From positions 19,860-32,613 of the forward strand of contig DLPD01000014.1 of the NCBI GenBank assembly GCA_002479785.1: a DNA stretch of 12,754 nt, written 5' to 3'. Under the pieces are notes generated by a model, which was not told where the DNA came from, ran no database searches, and saw only the letters and a program-made list of their open reading frames with translations. Below are positions 6,274-12,754 of this stretch, in pieces; the stretch's first letter is position 1, and each line of letters opens with the position of its first letter. The translations under genes were made by a program, and so were the position numbers. The stretch comes from Cytophagaceae bacterium UBA7467. Its GTDB lineage: Bacteria > Bacteroidota > Bacteroidia > Cytophagales > Spirosomataceae.

Positions 6274-7164
6274 ATGCGCATTCTCATCACAGGAGGGACC
6301 GGTTTTGTGGGCAGCGCTCTGAAGCAATTTTTACTTGCTCAGGGGCATGAGGTGGTGATTTTATCGCGATCTGGCGGAGACTTCCAATGGGATGTTTCCT
6401 ATGGCTACATCGATCCAGCCGCTTTCGAGGGCGTAGATGCGATCGTGCATTTAGCTGGGGCTGGCATCGCGGATGAGCGCTGGTCTGCCGCGCGCAAAAG
6501 AGAATTGATAAACAGCCGCGTGCGGAGCACCGCGGTGTTGTACCAGGCTTTATCCTCGATTCCTCATTCGATTAAAACGGTCGTTTCTGCCTCCGCCATT
6601 GGCTTCTATGGAGCGGATACGGGCGAGCAGGAATGTGTAGAAACTTCACCTGCTGGATCGGATTTTCTAGCGGATTGTACTAAGCAATGGGAGGAAGCAG
6701 TCGATTTAATCGCCACCTTGGGCATTCGCCTAGCTAAGGTCCGCATCGGCCTAGTGATGGGTGCAGCAGGGGGGATATTCCCAGTTATTTCAAAACCGAT
6801 TCGGTATTACGTAGGCGCTAATCTAGGATCGGGGAAGCAATGGCAATCATGGATTCACATTACCGACTTAGTCAGCATTTTTAACGAGTTACTGATAAAT
6901 TCGAGCCTATCAGGCGTCTATAATGGCGTAGCTCCGGAACCGATTCGATCGGGAGATATGAACAAGCAAATTGCCAAAGCATTACACAGACCCTTCTTCT
7001 TACCCGCTATTCCTGGGTTTTTACTTCGCTTGGTTTTAGGCGAGATGGCTTGCTTAGTGCTGGGAGGTAGCCGCGTGTCTTCGGCCAAAATAGAAAAAGA
7101 CGCCGCCTTTTCCTTTACCTTTGTCCGCTTCGAGGAAGCATTAAAAGAACTAGTACATGTCTAA
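6274..7164 (+). CDS. TIGR01777-family SDR-type epimerase-like protein (YfcH/SDR39U1 type)
   Basis: This 296-residue protein has an N-terminal Rossmann fold with the dinucleotide motif GGTGFVG (residues 7-13), the DAIVHLAGAGIADERW strand-helix region (about 55-70), and the SASAIGFYG segment (105-113) where extended SDR enzymes place catalytic residues. The WIHITDLV block (193-200) and the C-terminal region GGSRVSSAKIEKDAAFSF (264-281) are typical of the TIGR01777/DUF1731 family. It is probably cytoplasmic and NAD(P)-binding; the physiological substrate of this family is not established. The start lies 1 nt after the stop of the GH3 fusion gene. A purine stretch AAAGGA at 6261-6266 offers a weak Shine-Dalgarno-like site 7 nt before the ATG. 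The gene overlaps the next by 8 nt, so coupled translation is likely. Confidence 0.92.
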   Translation: MRILITGGTGFVGSALKQFLLAQGHEVVILSRSGGDFQWDVSYGYIDPAAFEGVDAIVHLAGAGIADERWSAARKRELINSRVRSTAVLYQALSSIPHSIKTVVSASAIGFYGADTGEQECVETSPAGSDFLADCTKQWEEAVDLIATLGIRLAKVRIGLVMGAAGGIFPVISKPIRYYVGANLGSGKQWQSWIHITDLVSIFNELLINSSLSGVYNGVAPEPIRSGDMNKQIAKALHRPFFLPAIPGFLLRLVLGEMACLVLGGSRVSSAKIEKDAAFSFTFVRFEEALKELVHV

Positions 7165-7738
7165 AAAAATATTGATTTATTGTGGGTCTTCGAAAGGCCA
7201 TAATCCGGTTTATGCGGAACAGGTAGTGAAACTAGCGCAAGCTTTGCATGCCCATGGTTGCCAAGTCATTTTTGGTGCTGGCAGCGTAGGTTTAATGGGT
7301 GTATTAGCCGATGAGTTCTTGCGCTTAGGCGGTCACGCGATTGGTGTAATTCCCCAATTCATGGAGCCTTGGGAAGTAAAACACAAGGGCTTGCCAGAAC
7401 TGCATGTGACGGATACGATGCACACGCGAAAAGCATTAATGGCAGATATGGCGGATGGGGTGATTGCCATGCCGGGCGGTTTTGGGACTTTGGACGAATT
7501 ATTCGAAATCCTTACGTGGAAGCAATTGGATCTGCATGAAATGCCGGTTTCGGTGTTTAATATCAACGGTTATTTTGACCACCAATTGAAACAAATTCAA
7601 CACATGGTGGATGAGGGATTCTTAAAACAACCGAATATGGATGCCTTACAAGTGGAATCTGATCCAGAAAAATTAGCGGATTGGATCATGGCCTATCAGC
7701 CGGAGAAGATGGAAAAGAAGTGGATTTACGTGGGATGA
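7157..7738 (+). CDS. LOG-family (TIGR00730) protein, probable nucleoside 5'-monophosphate phosphoribohydrolase
   Basis: This 193-residue cytoplasmic Rossmann-type protein carries the LOG/YvdD signatures: CGSSKGHNP near the N-terminus, FGAGSVGLMG (39-48), the MHTRKALM segment with Arg91/Lys92, and the hallmark PGGFGTLDE (106-114, catalytic Glu114). The family cleaves the N-glycosidic bond of nucleoside monophosphates, releasing base and ribose 5-phosphate. In plants and some bacteria the substrate is a cytokinin ribotide. Older annotations call these lysine decarboxylases, which is not supported. The start codon overlaps the end of the SDR gene by 8 nt. The stop overlaps the next gene's start as ATGA, so translation of all three is probably coupled. 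The natural substrate in this organism is unknown. Confidence 0.94.
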   Translation: MSKKILIYCGSSKGHNPVYAEQVVKLAQALHAHGCQVIFGAGSVGLMGVLADEFLRLGGHAIGVIPQFMEPWEVKHKGLPELHVTDTMHTRKALMADMADGVIAMPGGFGTLDELFEILTWKQLDLHEMPVSVFNINGYFDHQLKQIQHMVDEGFLKQPNMDALQVESDPEKLADWIMAYQPEKMEKKWIYVG

Positions 7739-9390
7739 GAAAGCTCTTGTTCTTCTTATTGATGTCGGGATTTCTGATGGCCCAAAAAGCACCGGAGAAC
7801 TTAGGTTCTGCCGTGAATTCAGAATTTTCGGAGCTAAATCCGGTGATCTCACCGGATGGAAGAACGCTTTATTTTGGTCGTAAAAACCACCCCGCTAATC
7901 GCTATGGGGTGAAAGGCTCTGAGACCATTTCAGGTTCCCAGGATATTTGGTTCTCTGAAAAAGTAGGAGATACCTGGAGCACCGCAAGACGGCTTTCCGA
8001 GGTCTTAAATCGCGATCAGTACAACACCATCTTATCGATTTCGCCGGACGGCCAAACAATCCTCTTAAAAGGCGCCTACGTCAATGGCACCTATGAAACA
8101 CGTGGGTTCTCCATCTCGAATAAAACGACTGCCGGCTGGACCGTTCCCGTCAAAGTCGACATCCCGGGCTACGAACAAATGAGCAAAGGGAAGAACGAAT
8201 ACGGGTATTTGACCATGGATGGCAAGGCGATTTTACTGGCTTTTGCCCGCAAGAAAAACAGCGAAGATGACGATTTATATGTCAGCTTTTTCGAGGATGG
8301 CCGCTGGACGCGACCATTGGAATTAGGGGATGAGATTAATACGAAATATTCAGAGACAACGCCCTTTTTATCCGCGGATGGGAAGACCCTCTATTTTTCA
8401 TCGGACCGTCCGGGTGGCCAAGGAAGTCAAGATATTTACTTGACACGGCGCTTAGACGATACATGGCAACATTGGCGTAAACCTCAAAACCTAGGGGCAC
8501 CCATTAATACGGAAGAATACGATGCGTATTATTCCATCTCTGCAAAGGGGGATTATGCCTATTTCATGTCGGGGAAGGGATCGCTAGGGAAGAAGGATAT
8601 TTTCAGGTTAGCTATCGAGTCGCCTCCTGGAGGAGGCTTAGTCAAAGAGTCCGAAGGAAAAGACTCTGGTGGGAAAATCATCAATGCGCCAGCGGATGCC
8701 GCGATGGCTGATAGTCGTTTTGATCCTTCATCTACGCGTTCAGTGACTTCTCAAGAATCTGACCCGGTGGTTTTATTGTCCGGCACGGTGTTAAATCAGC
8801 AAACAGGTAAGGTGCCTGAGGATGCTTATGTGACATACGAAGACCTGTCAAACGGAAAAGTGCTTGGTCAGGCGAAACCAGATCCTACGACGGGTAAATA
8901 CAAATTAGTCCTTCCTTACGGTAAAAACTATGGAATTACGGCGAAGGCGAAAGGCCTAATTCCTACTTCGACAAACCTAGATTTAACGACGGTGCGTGGA
9001 CGTTACTTAGAATTAGATGACCGCGATTTATCCATGGTACCACTTGTGAAAGGGAATACCGCTACGATTAATAACTTGTTCTTTGACTTAGGTAAGGCGA
9101 CTTTAAAGCCTGAGTCCGAGCCGGAATTGAAGCGGATTCTACAGGTGATGAAAGAGAATACAGCTTTGGTCATCGAGATCAGTGGGCATACGGATAATAC
9201 GGGATCGGATGAGATCAACAATAAATTGTCAATAGAACGCGCGAACGCGGTGAGGGAAAACCTACTGAAAGGGGGGATTGATCAAGCAAGGATTAAAACG
9301 AAAGGCTATGGTAAGTCTAAACCGAAGGCGGACAATGCCACCGAGGAAGGACGTCAAATCAACCGCCGCGTAGAGATCGAAATTTTATAA
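7735..9390 (+). CDS. PD40-propeller / CRD / OmpA-domain envelope protein (PorE-like layout without TPR)
   Basis: This 551-residue exported protein starts with a signal peptide (MRKLLFFLLMSGFLMAQ); no lipobox cysteine is seen. Residues about 30-295 hold PD40/WD40-like blades: NPVISPDGRTLYF, SISPDGQTILL, YLTMDGKAILL, PFLSADGKTLYFSSDRPGG and a degenerate YSISAKGDYAYFMSG. A linker rich in Ser, Gly, Lys and Asp (about 296-343) leads to a carboxypeptidase-regulatory-like beta domain (about 345-410). The OmpA_C-like domain (about 443-551) contains GHTDNTGSDEINNKLSIERA with the peptidoglycan-binding pair Asp487 and Arg502, then GYGKSKP and GRQINRRVEIEIL. The protein is expected in the periplasm or at the outer membrane, tethered to peptidoglycan. 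The frame opens further upstream to 7681, but ATG 7735 gives the signal peptide and the ATGA overlap with the LOG gene. It shares an operon with a muropeptide hydrolase candidate. Confidence 0.92.
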   Translation: MRKLLFFLLMSGFLMAQKAPENLGSAVNSEFSELNPVISPDGRTLYFGRKNHPANRYGVKGSETISGSQDIWFSEKVGDTWSTARRLSEVLNRDQYNTILSISPDGQTILLKGAYVNGTYETRGFSISNKTTAGWTVPVKVDIPGYEQMSKGKNEYGYLTMDGKAILLAFARKKNSEDDDLYVSFFEDGRWTRPLELGDEINTKYSETTPFLSADGKTLYFSSDRPGGQGSQDIYLTRRLDDTWQHWRKPQNLGAPINTEEYDAYYSISAKGDYAYFMSGKGSLGKKDIFRLAIESPPGGGLVKESEGKDSGGKIINAPADAAMADSRFDPSSTRSVTSQESDPVVLLSGTVLNQQTGKVPEDAYVTYEDLSNGKVLGQAKPDPTTGKYKLVLPYGKNYGITAKAKGLIPTSTNLDLTTVRGRYLELDDRDLSMVPLVKGNTATINNLFFDLGKATLKPESEPELKRILQVMKENTALVIEISGHTDNTGSDEINNKLSIERANAVRENLLKGGIDQARIKTKGYGKSKPKADNATEEGRQINRRVEIEIL

Positions 9391-9391
9391 A

Positions 9392-11128
9392 ATGGAGCCA
9401 AAAAAGAATTGGAAATACGTGCCCGCACCACCGGCAGCGGAGGTGGAGGCATTAGGGGAGGCTTTGGGATTAAAGAATCCGTATTTTTTGTCTTTACTCG
9501 TGTCACGCGGAATTAAGACTTTTCAAGAAGTGAAGGACTTCATGGTTCCAGAGATTAGCCAGCTGCACGACCCTTTCCTGATGAAGGACATGGATAAAGC
9601 GGTAGAGCGCCTCAGCCTAGCCCTTGAATCTGGTGAGAAAATCTTGATTTATGGGGATTATGATGTGGATGGTACGACGGCTGTTACTCTCGTTTATAGT
9701 TATTTAGCAGGTATTTTAGGGGCAGATTGCGACTACTATATTCCGGATCGTTATGCGGAAGGCTATGGTGTATCGCAGGCTGGCATTCAGTATGCAAAAG
9801 ATAACGATTATACCCTCATCATCTCTCTTGACTGCGGTATTAAAGCACACGATCGCGTGGCTTGGTGTAATGAAAATGGAATTGATTTTATCATCTGTGA
9901 TCACCATTTACCGGAGGCTACTATCCCTGAAGCGGTAGCCGTTTTAGATCCTAAAAGAAAGGATTGTCCTTATCCCTTTAAAGAATTAACGGGAGCTGGA
10001 GTGGGATTCAAACTCATGATGGCCTTTGCCATGGCGAATGACTTAGAACTCGACCCTTTATGGGAATCAGTGGATTTTTTAGCCTGCAGTATTGCTGCCG
10101 ATATCGTTCCGATGAATGGGGAGAACCGCGTTTTGGCCTTTTTTGGCCTCGCTAAATTAGGGTCAAATCCAAGCCCCGGGCTGGCTTATCTGTTGAAAAA
10201 AGCCAAGAAGAAAGCGCCTATTCAAATCTCTGATATCGTATTCTCTATTTCACCGATCATTAATGCAGCCGGCCGAATGGATCATGCACACGGAGCGGTG
10301 AAATTAATGTTAGCCGCGGATGATCAAGAGGCTGAGGCATTAGCTGAGGCTGTGATTCAACAAAATTTGGATCGACGGGTGGTGGAGAAGGAGATTGTGG
10401 CGCAGGCATTGGCGATGTTCGAAGGGAATGATTTTCTGCTCTCAGCACGTAGCACGGTGTTATTTAATCCGAGTTGGCATAAAGGGGTGGTGGGTATTGT
10501 GGCCAGTAAAATCCAAGACCAGTATTTTAGACCCACGATTATTTTAACCGAATCACACGGTCAATTAGTGGGATCTGCACGTTCTGTTCGAGGTTTTGAT
10601 GTGCACCATGCGTTAGAAGAATGTGCTGATTTGCTGGAACAGTTCGGTGGTCACACGCACGCAGCAGGTTTGCATTTGAAACCGGAGAATTTGCAGGCAT
10701 TCATCGAAAAATTCGAACGAATCGCGCAGGAAGGTTTAGCGAATATCTCGCCTAAAGCGGATTTGCCGGTCGATATGCAGATTCCGTTAGAGGCCTTAAG
10801 TCTGTCCTTTCATGATAAGCTTTTGGTCCGTCTATCTCCTTATGGGCCAGGAAATATGTTGCCTAATTTTGTTTCTGGGCCTGTTTTTGTAACTAAAAGT
10901 CCTTTTGTGATGAAGGAGGAGCACATGAAAATTTATGTGGGGTCCACGCCTGACGAGCGAGGATTAGAGGTGGTTGGATTTGGGATGAAGGCTGATTTTT
11001 ATGAGGGATTATGCGCCGCCTATGAGCAGCGATTACCTATCAAATTAGTTTATCACGTAGAAGTAAATGAATATTTAGGGAATCGAACTTTGCAATTACG
11101 TGCGCTAGATTTTGCATCATTCAATTAA
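9392..11128 (+). CDS. recJ: Single-stranded-DNA-specific exonuclease RecJ
   Basis: RecJ degrades single-stranded DNA 5' to 3' in recombinational repair, mismatch repair and fork processing. This 578-residue protein is full length. The DHH domain has YGDYDVDG (Asp89, Asp91, Asp93), Asp147 in SLDCG, Asp170-His171-His172 in IICDHHLP, and Asp237 in AADIVP, which together form the metal site. NAAGRMDHA lies at 291-299. The DHHA1 domain has GSARSVRGFDVHHAL (394-408) and GGHTHAAG (419-426, canonical GGHxxAAG). A C-terminal OB-fold-like region occupies about 460-575. ATG 9392 follows the OmpA-protein stop by 1 nt with no ribosome-binding site, which supports translation by coupling as the last gene of the five-gene operon. 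No terminator is visible before the DoxX gene. Confidence 0.97.
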   Translation: MEPKKNWKYVPAPPAAEVEALGEALGLKNPYFLSLLVSRGIKTFQEVKDFMVPEISQLHDPFLMKDMDKAVERLSLALESGEKILIYGDYDVDGTTAVTLVYSYLAGILGADCDYYIPDRYAEGYGVSQAGIQYAKDNDYTLIISLDCGIKAHDRVAWCNENGIDFIICDHHLPEATIPEAVAVLDPKRKDCPYPFKELTGAGVGFKLMMAFAMANDLELDPLWESVDFLACSIAADIVPMNGENRVLAFFGLAKLGSNPSPGLAYLLKKAKKKAPIQISDIVFSISPIINAAGRMDHAHGAVKLMLAADDQEAEALAEAVIQQNLDRRVVEKEIVAQALAMFEGNDFLLSARSTVLFNPSWHKGVVGIVASKIQDQYFRPTIILTESHGQLVGSARSVRGFDVHHALEECADLLEQFGGHTHAAGLHLKPENLQAFIEKFERIAQEGLANISPKADLPVDMQIPLEALSLSFHDKLLVRLSPYGPGNMLPNFVSGPVFVTKSPFVMKEEHMKIYVGSTPDERGLEVVGFGMKADFYEGLCAAYEQRLPIKLVYHVEVNEYLGNRTLQLRALDFASFN

Positions 11129-11142
11129 AAATTATAATTTTA
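11111..11142 (+). promoter_or_regulatory. Candidate Bacteroidota-type promoter for the DoxX gene
   Basis: TTTG at 11111-11114 and TAATTTTA at 11135-11142 (seven of eight to TAnnTTTG) are separated by 20 nt, close to the standard spacing. The -33 element lies in the last codons of recJ. A start site near 11148-11150 would leave a leader of about 15 nt before ATG 11165. Confidence 0.55.
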
Positions 11143-11164
11143 GCCATAACTAAAAAACTTACTT

Positions 11165-11530
11165 ATGAAAAAAGTACTTGATTTGTTGCCCTCTGTTCTG
11201 GTGGGAGCCCTGTTCTTATTCGGAGGATTGAACTTCTTCTTTAATTTCGTTGCTCAGCCACCTATGACGGGAGATGCCGGCGCATTTATGGGAGTATTGT
11301 TCTCTTCAGGTATTCTGAAGGTGATTAAAGTATTAGAAGTAGTGGGTGGAGCCTTGATCTTATTTCCAGGCAAACGCGCATTAGGTCTGACGATTTTAGC
11401 TCCTATTACGGTGAATATCTTGTTATTTGAATTGTGCTTAGCACATCAACCAGGCGTGGGTATCGCATTAACGGTATTATCTGCCATAATTGCTTACCAA
11501 GAAAAAGATAAATTCAAGGCTTTATTGTAA
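11165..11530 (+). CDS. DoxX-family small membrane protein
   Basis: This 121-residue hydrophobic protein has about four predicted membrane segments: roughly residues 7-29, 50-68, 72-91 and 97-111. A polar loop with QPPMTGDAGAFMG (31-43) lies after the first. The GALFLFGGLNFFF start, the KVLEVVGGALILFPGKRALGL block and the NILLFELCL block are typical of Bacteroidota DoxX-like proteins. It should sit in the inner membrane. DoxX proteins take their name from a thiosulfate:quinone oxidoreductase subunit, but small paralogues like this have no settled function, and the nearby genes give no redox context. It has its own promoter candidate 36 nt after recJ. It overlaps thrC tail to tail by 9 bp. Its apparent terminator lies inside thrC. 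Confidence 0.85.
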   Translation: MKKVLDLLPSVLVGALFLFGGLNFFFNFVAQPPMTGDAGAFMGVLFSSGILKVIKVLEVVGGALILFPGKRALGLTILAPITVNILLFELCLAHQPGVGIALTVLSAIIAYQEKDKFKALL

Positions 11531-12754
11531 TAAATAGGCCTTGAATTCAGCGAAGTCCGTCCCCATGGGGATGGACTTTTTTGTTTTATCCAAAAGCTCT
11601 GCTAATCGCTCAGGAACTGGAACGGAAACGCCTAGGGTTTCCTCCACTGTAGGTAAGAACTTCGCATAGTGGGCCGTGGATAGAAGAATTCCCGTCATTT
11701 CGCCCGGAAATTCAGCGGCATATTGTTGTAATCCATCGTAGGCAACGGCCGTGTGTGGACACATCACATAACCAGTGCGCGCAAACACGTCAGCCATGAT
11801 CTCCTGTGTTTTTTGATCATTGGTATAATAACCTTTAATAATTTCGCGCACTTGAGACCATTCATCACCTGCAAGCAGTCGCATGCGGATAAAGTTCGAT
11901 GGACTCCCTACATCCATCGCATTGGATAACGTTTCAACAGAGGCAACAGGCTTATATTCGCCGGTACGCAGGTAATCGGCTACCGGGTGGTTCTCGTTAC
12001 AAGAAGCAACGAATGCTTTTACTGGAAGACCCATTCTATAGGCCATTAATCCGGCGCTTAAGTTTCCAAAATTTCCAGATGGCACACTAAATACCACCTG
12101 GGCATTCAATCCTTTCTTTTTAGCTTGCGCATAAGCTGCGAAGTAGTAGAAAGACTGCGGAATTAACCGAGAAATGTTAATGGAATTAGCAGACGCTAAA
12201 TCGAAAGCGGCGCGTAGTTCTTCGTCGAGGAAGGCTTGCTTGACTAATCTTTGGCAATCGTCAAAAGTACCATCTATTTCTAAGGCAGTTACATTCCCAC
12301 CCAAGGTCGTCAATTGTTTCTCTTGAATATCGGACACCTTTCCGGTCGGATATAAAATCGTGACCGAGATGCCTGGCGTGTTATAAAAACCTTGCGCTAC
12401 CGCACCGCCCGTGTCACCTGAAGTAGCCACCAATATGCGGATTTCTCGCTTCGATTTCAACAAATAATGGGACATGATCGCGGCCATAAAGCGCGCGCCA
12501 AAATCCTTAAAGGCCATCGAAGGACCATGAAATAATTCCAACACTTCCGTCCCCGGCTCTAGGGAGACGATAGGCGCCTCAAAAGTCATCGATTGATCAA
12601 TGATCTTCTTAATCTCCGCAGACGAAAGGCTGTCTCCGAGCAAATTTTCACACACCGCCATCGCAATTTCTGGCAAGGTACGGTCTTGAATCGTTTCGAA
12701 AAACGAAGCCGGCAATGGGTTGATTTCGGTAGGCATATACAAGCCATTGTCCGG
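11522..12754 (-). CDS. thrC: Threonine synthase, 5' end beyond the window
   Basis: Threonine synthase converts O-phospho-L-homoserine to threonine using pyridoxal phosphate. The visible 410 residues include the PLP lysine in FHGPSMAFKDFGARF (visible residue 83), the phosphate-binding SGDTGGAVAQGF loop, the YPTGKVSDIQEKQL block, the SANSINISRLIPQ segment and FSVPSGNFGNLSAG. The reading frame stays open to the window edge: the codons before the TTG at 12742 read Pro-Asp-Asn-Gly, matching the PDNGLYMP motif near the N-terminus of this family. The TTG is therefore internal, and about 20-35 residues are missing. The family is usually about 430 residues. thrA and thrB often precede thrC in Bacteroidota; that would lie outside this window. 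The last codons overlap the DoxX gene by 9 bp. Confidence 0.96.
   Translation of the reverse strand, partial: PDNGLYMPTEINPLPASFFETIQDRTLPEIAMAVCENLLGDSLSSAEIKKIIDQSMTFEAPIVSLEPGTEVLELFHGPSMAFKDFGARFMAAIMSHYLLKSKREIRILVATSGDTGGAVAQGFYNTPGISVTILYPTGKVSDIQEKQLTTLGGNVTALEIDGTFDDCQRLVKQAFLDEELRAAFDLASANSINISRLIPQSFYYFAAYAQAKKKGLNAQVVFSVPSGNFGNLSAGLMAYRMGLPVKAFVASCNENHPVADYLRTGEYKPVASVETLSNAMDVGSPSNFIRMRLLAGDEWSQVREIIKGYYTNDQKTQEIMADVFARTGYVMCPHTAVAYDGLQQYAAEFPGEMTGILLSTAHYAKFLPTVEETLGVSVPVPERLAELLDKTKKSIPMGTDFAEFKAYLLQ
11553..11587 (+). terminator. Intrinsic terminator of the DoxX transcript, inside the thrC coding sequence
   Basis: Bases 11553-11563 pair with 11568-11578 (arms AAGTCC-G-TCCC and GGGA-T-GGACTT, one G-U wobble) around a CATG loop. 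The U-run TTTTTTGTTTT at 11577-11587 follows. The orientation fits only plus-strand transcription, and the hairpin begins 22 nt after the DoxX stop. On the other strand the same bases encode the SIPMGTDFAE segment near the C-terminus of threonine synthase. Confidence 0.85.

Noticed and set aside
9753..9938. Short plus-strand open frame inside recJ
   Set aside because: It is a shadow frame of the conserved DHH domain with no recognisable protein signature.

Overview
The window reads as chromosomal core sequence of a member of the Bacteroidota, probably a Cytophagales-type aquatic bacterium. This placement rests on protein flavour and family choice (a secreted GH3 plus serine-hydrolase fusion, a PD40/CRD/OmpA protein, a HAD phosphatase with the GNSLKSD signature). 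It is also supported by the near absence of Shine-Dalgarno sequences and by promoter candidates of the Bacteroidota TTG...TAnnTTTG type. Species cannot be fixed from sequence alone. No phage, transposase, CRISPR array, tRNA or rRNA was seen.

Left part (1-3023). rpmA (ribosomal protein L27) carries a 63-residue Ala/Lys/Pro tail and ends in a strong terminator with a GAAA tetraloop. A NifU/Nfu-type Fe-S carrier follows with its own candidate promoter and a bidirectional terminator. Two minus-strand genes come next: a HAD-type phosphatase and tpiA. The HAD gene is bracketed by two copies of an intergenic repeat, each with a near-palindromic GC-rich core and arms built of 7-base units (CAAAG-type on one side, CTTTG-type on the other). 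This is the least ordinary structure in the window.

Central part (3141-11128). Five plus-strand genes are spaced by 1 nt, -8 nt, -4 nt and 1 nt and almost certainly form one operon. They are a secreted NagZ-like beta-N-acetylglucosaminidase fused to a beta-lactamase-fold serine hydrolase, a TIGR01777 SDR-type epimerase, a LOG-family phosphoribohydrolase, a PD40-propeller/CRD/OmpA envelope protein, and RecJ. The first and fourth products point to peptidoglycan turnover and cell-wall anchoring. The fusion resembles a joined form of the Bacillus subtilis NagZ-AmiE muropeptide-rescue pair (inference). RecJ and the LOG enzyme have no obvious link to that theme.

Right part (11165-12754). A small DoxX-family membrane protein has its own promoter candidate and faces threonine synthase (thrC, minus strand, 5' end beyond the window). 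The two genes overlap by 9 bp at their 3' ends, and the DoxX transcript's apparent terminator lies inside the thrC coding sequence.

Overall the gene content is mostly housekeeping. I see no new defence or mobile system. The points worth follow-up are the fusion enzyme, the PorE-like OmpA protein, the heptad-phased intergenic repeats, the L27 tail and the terminator inside thrC.
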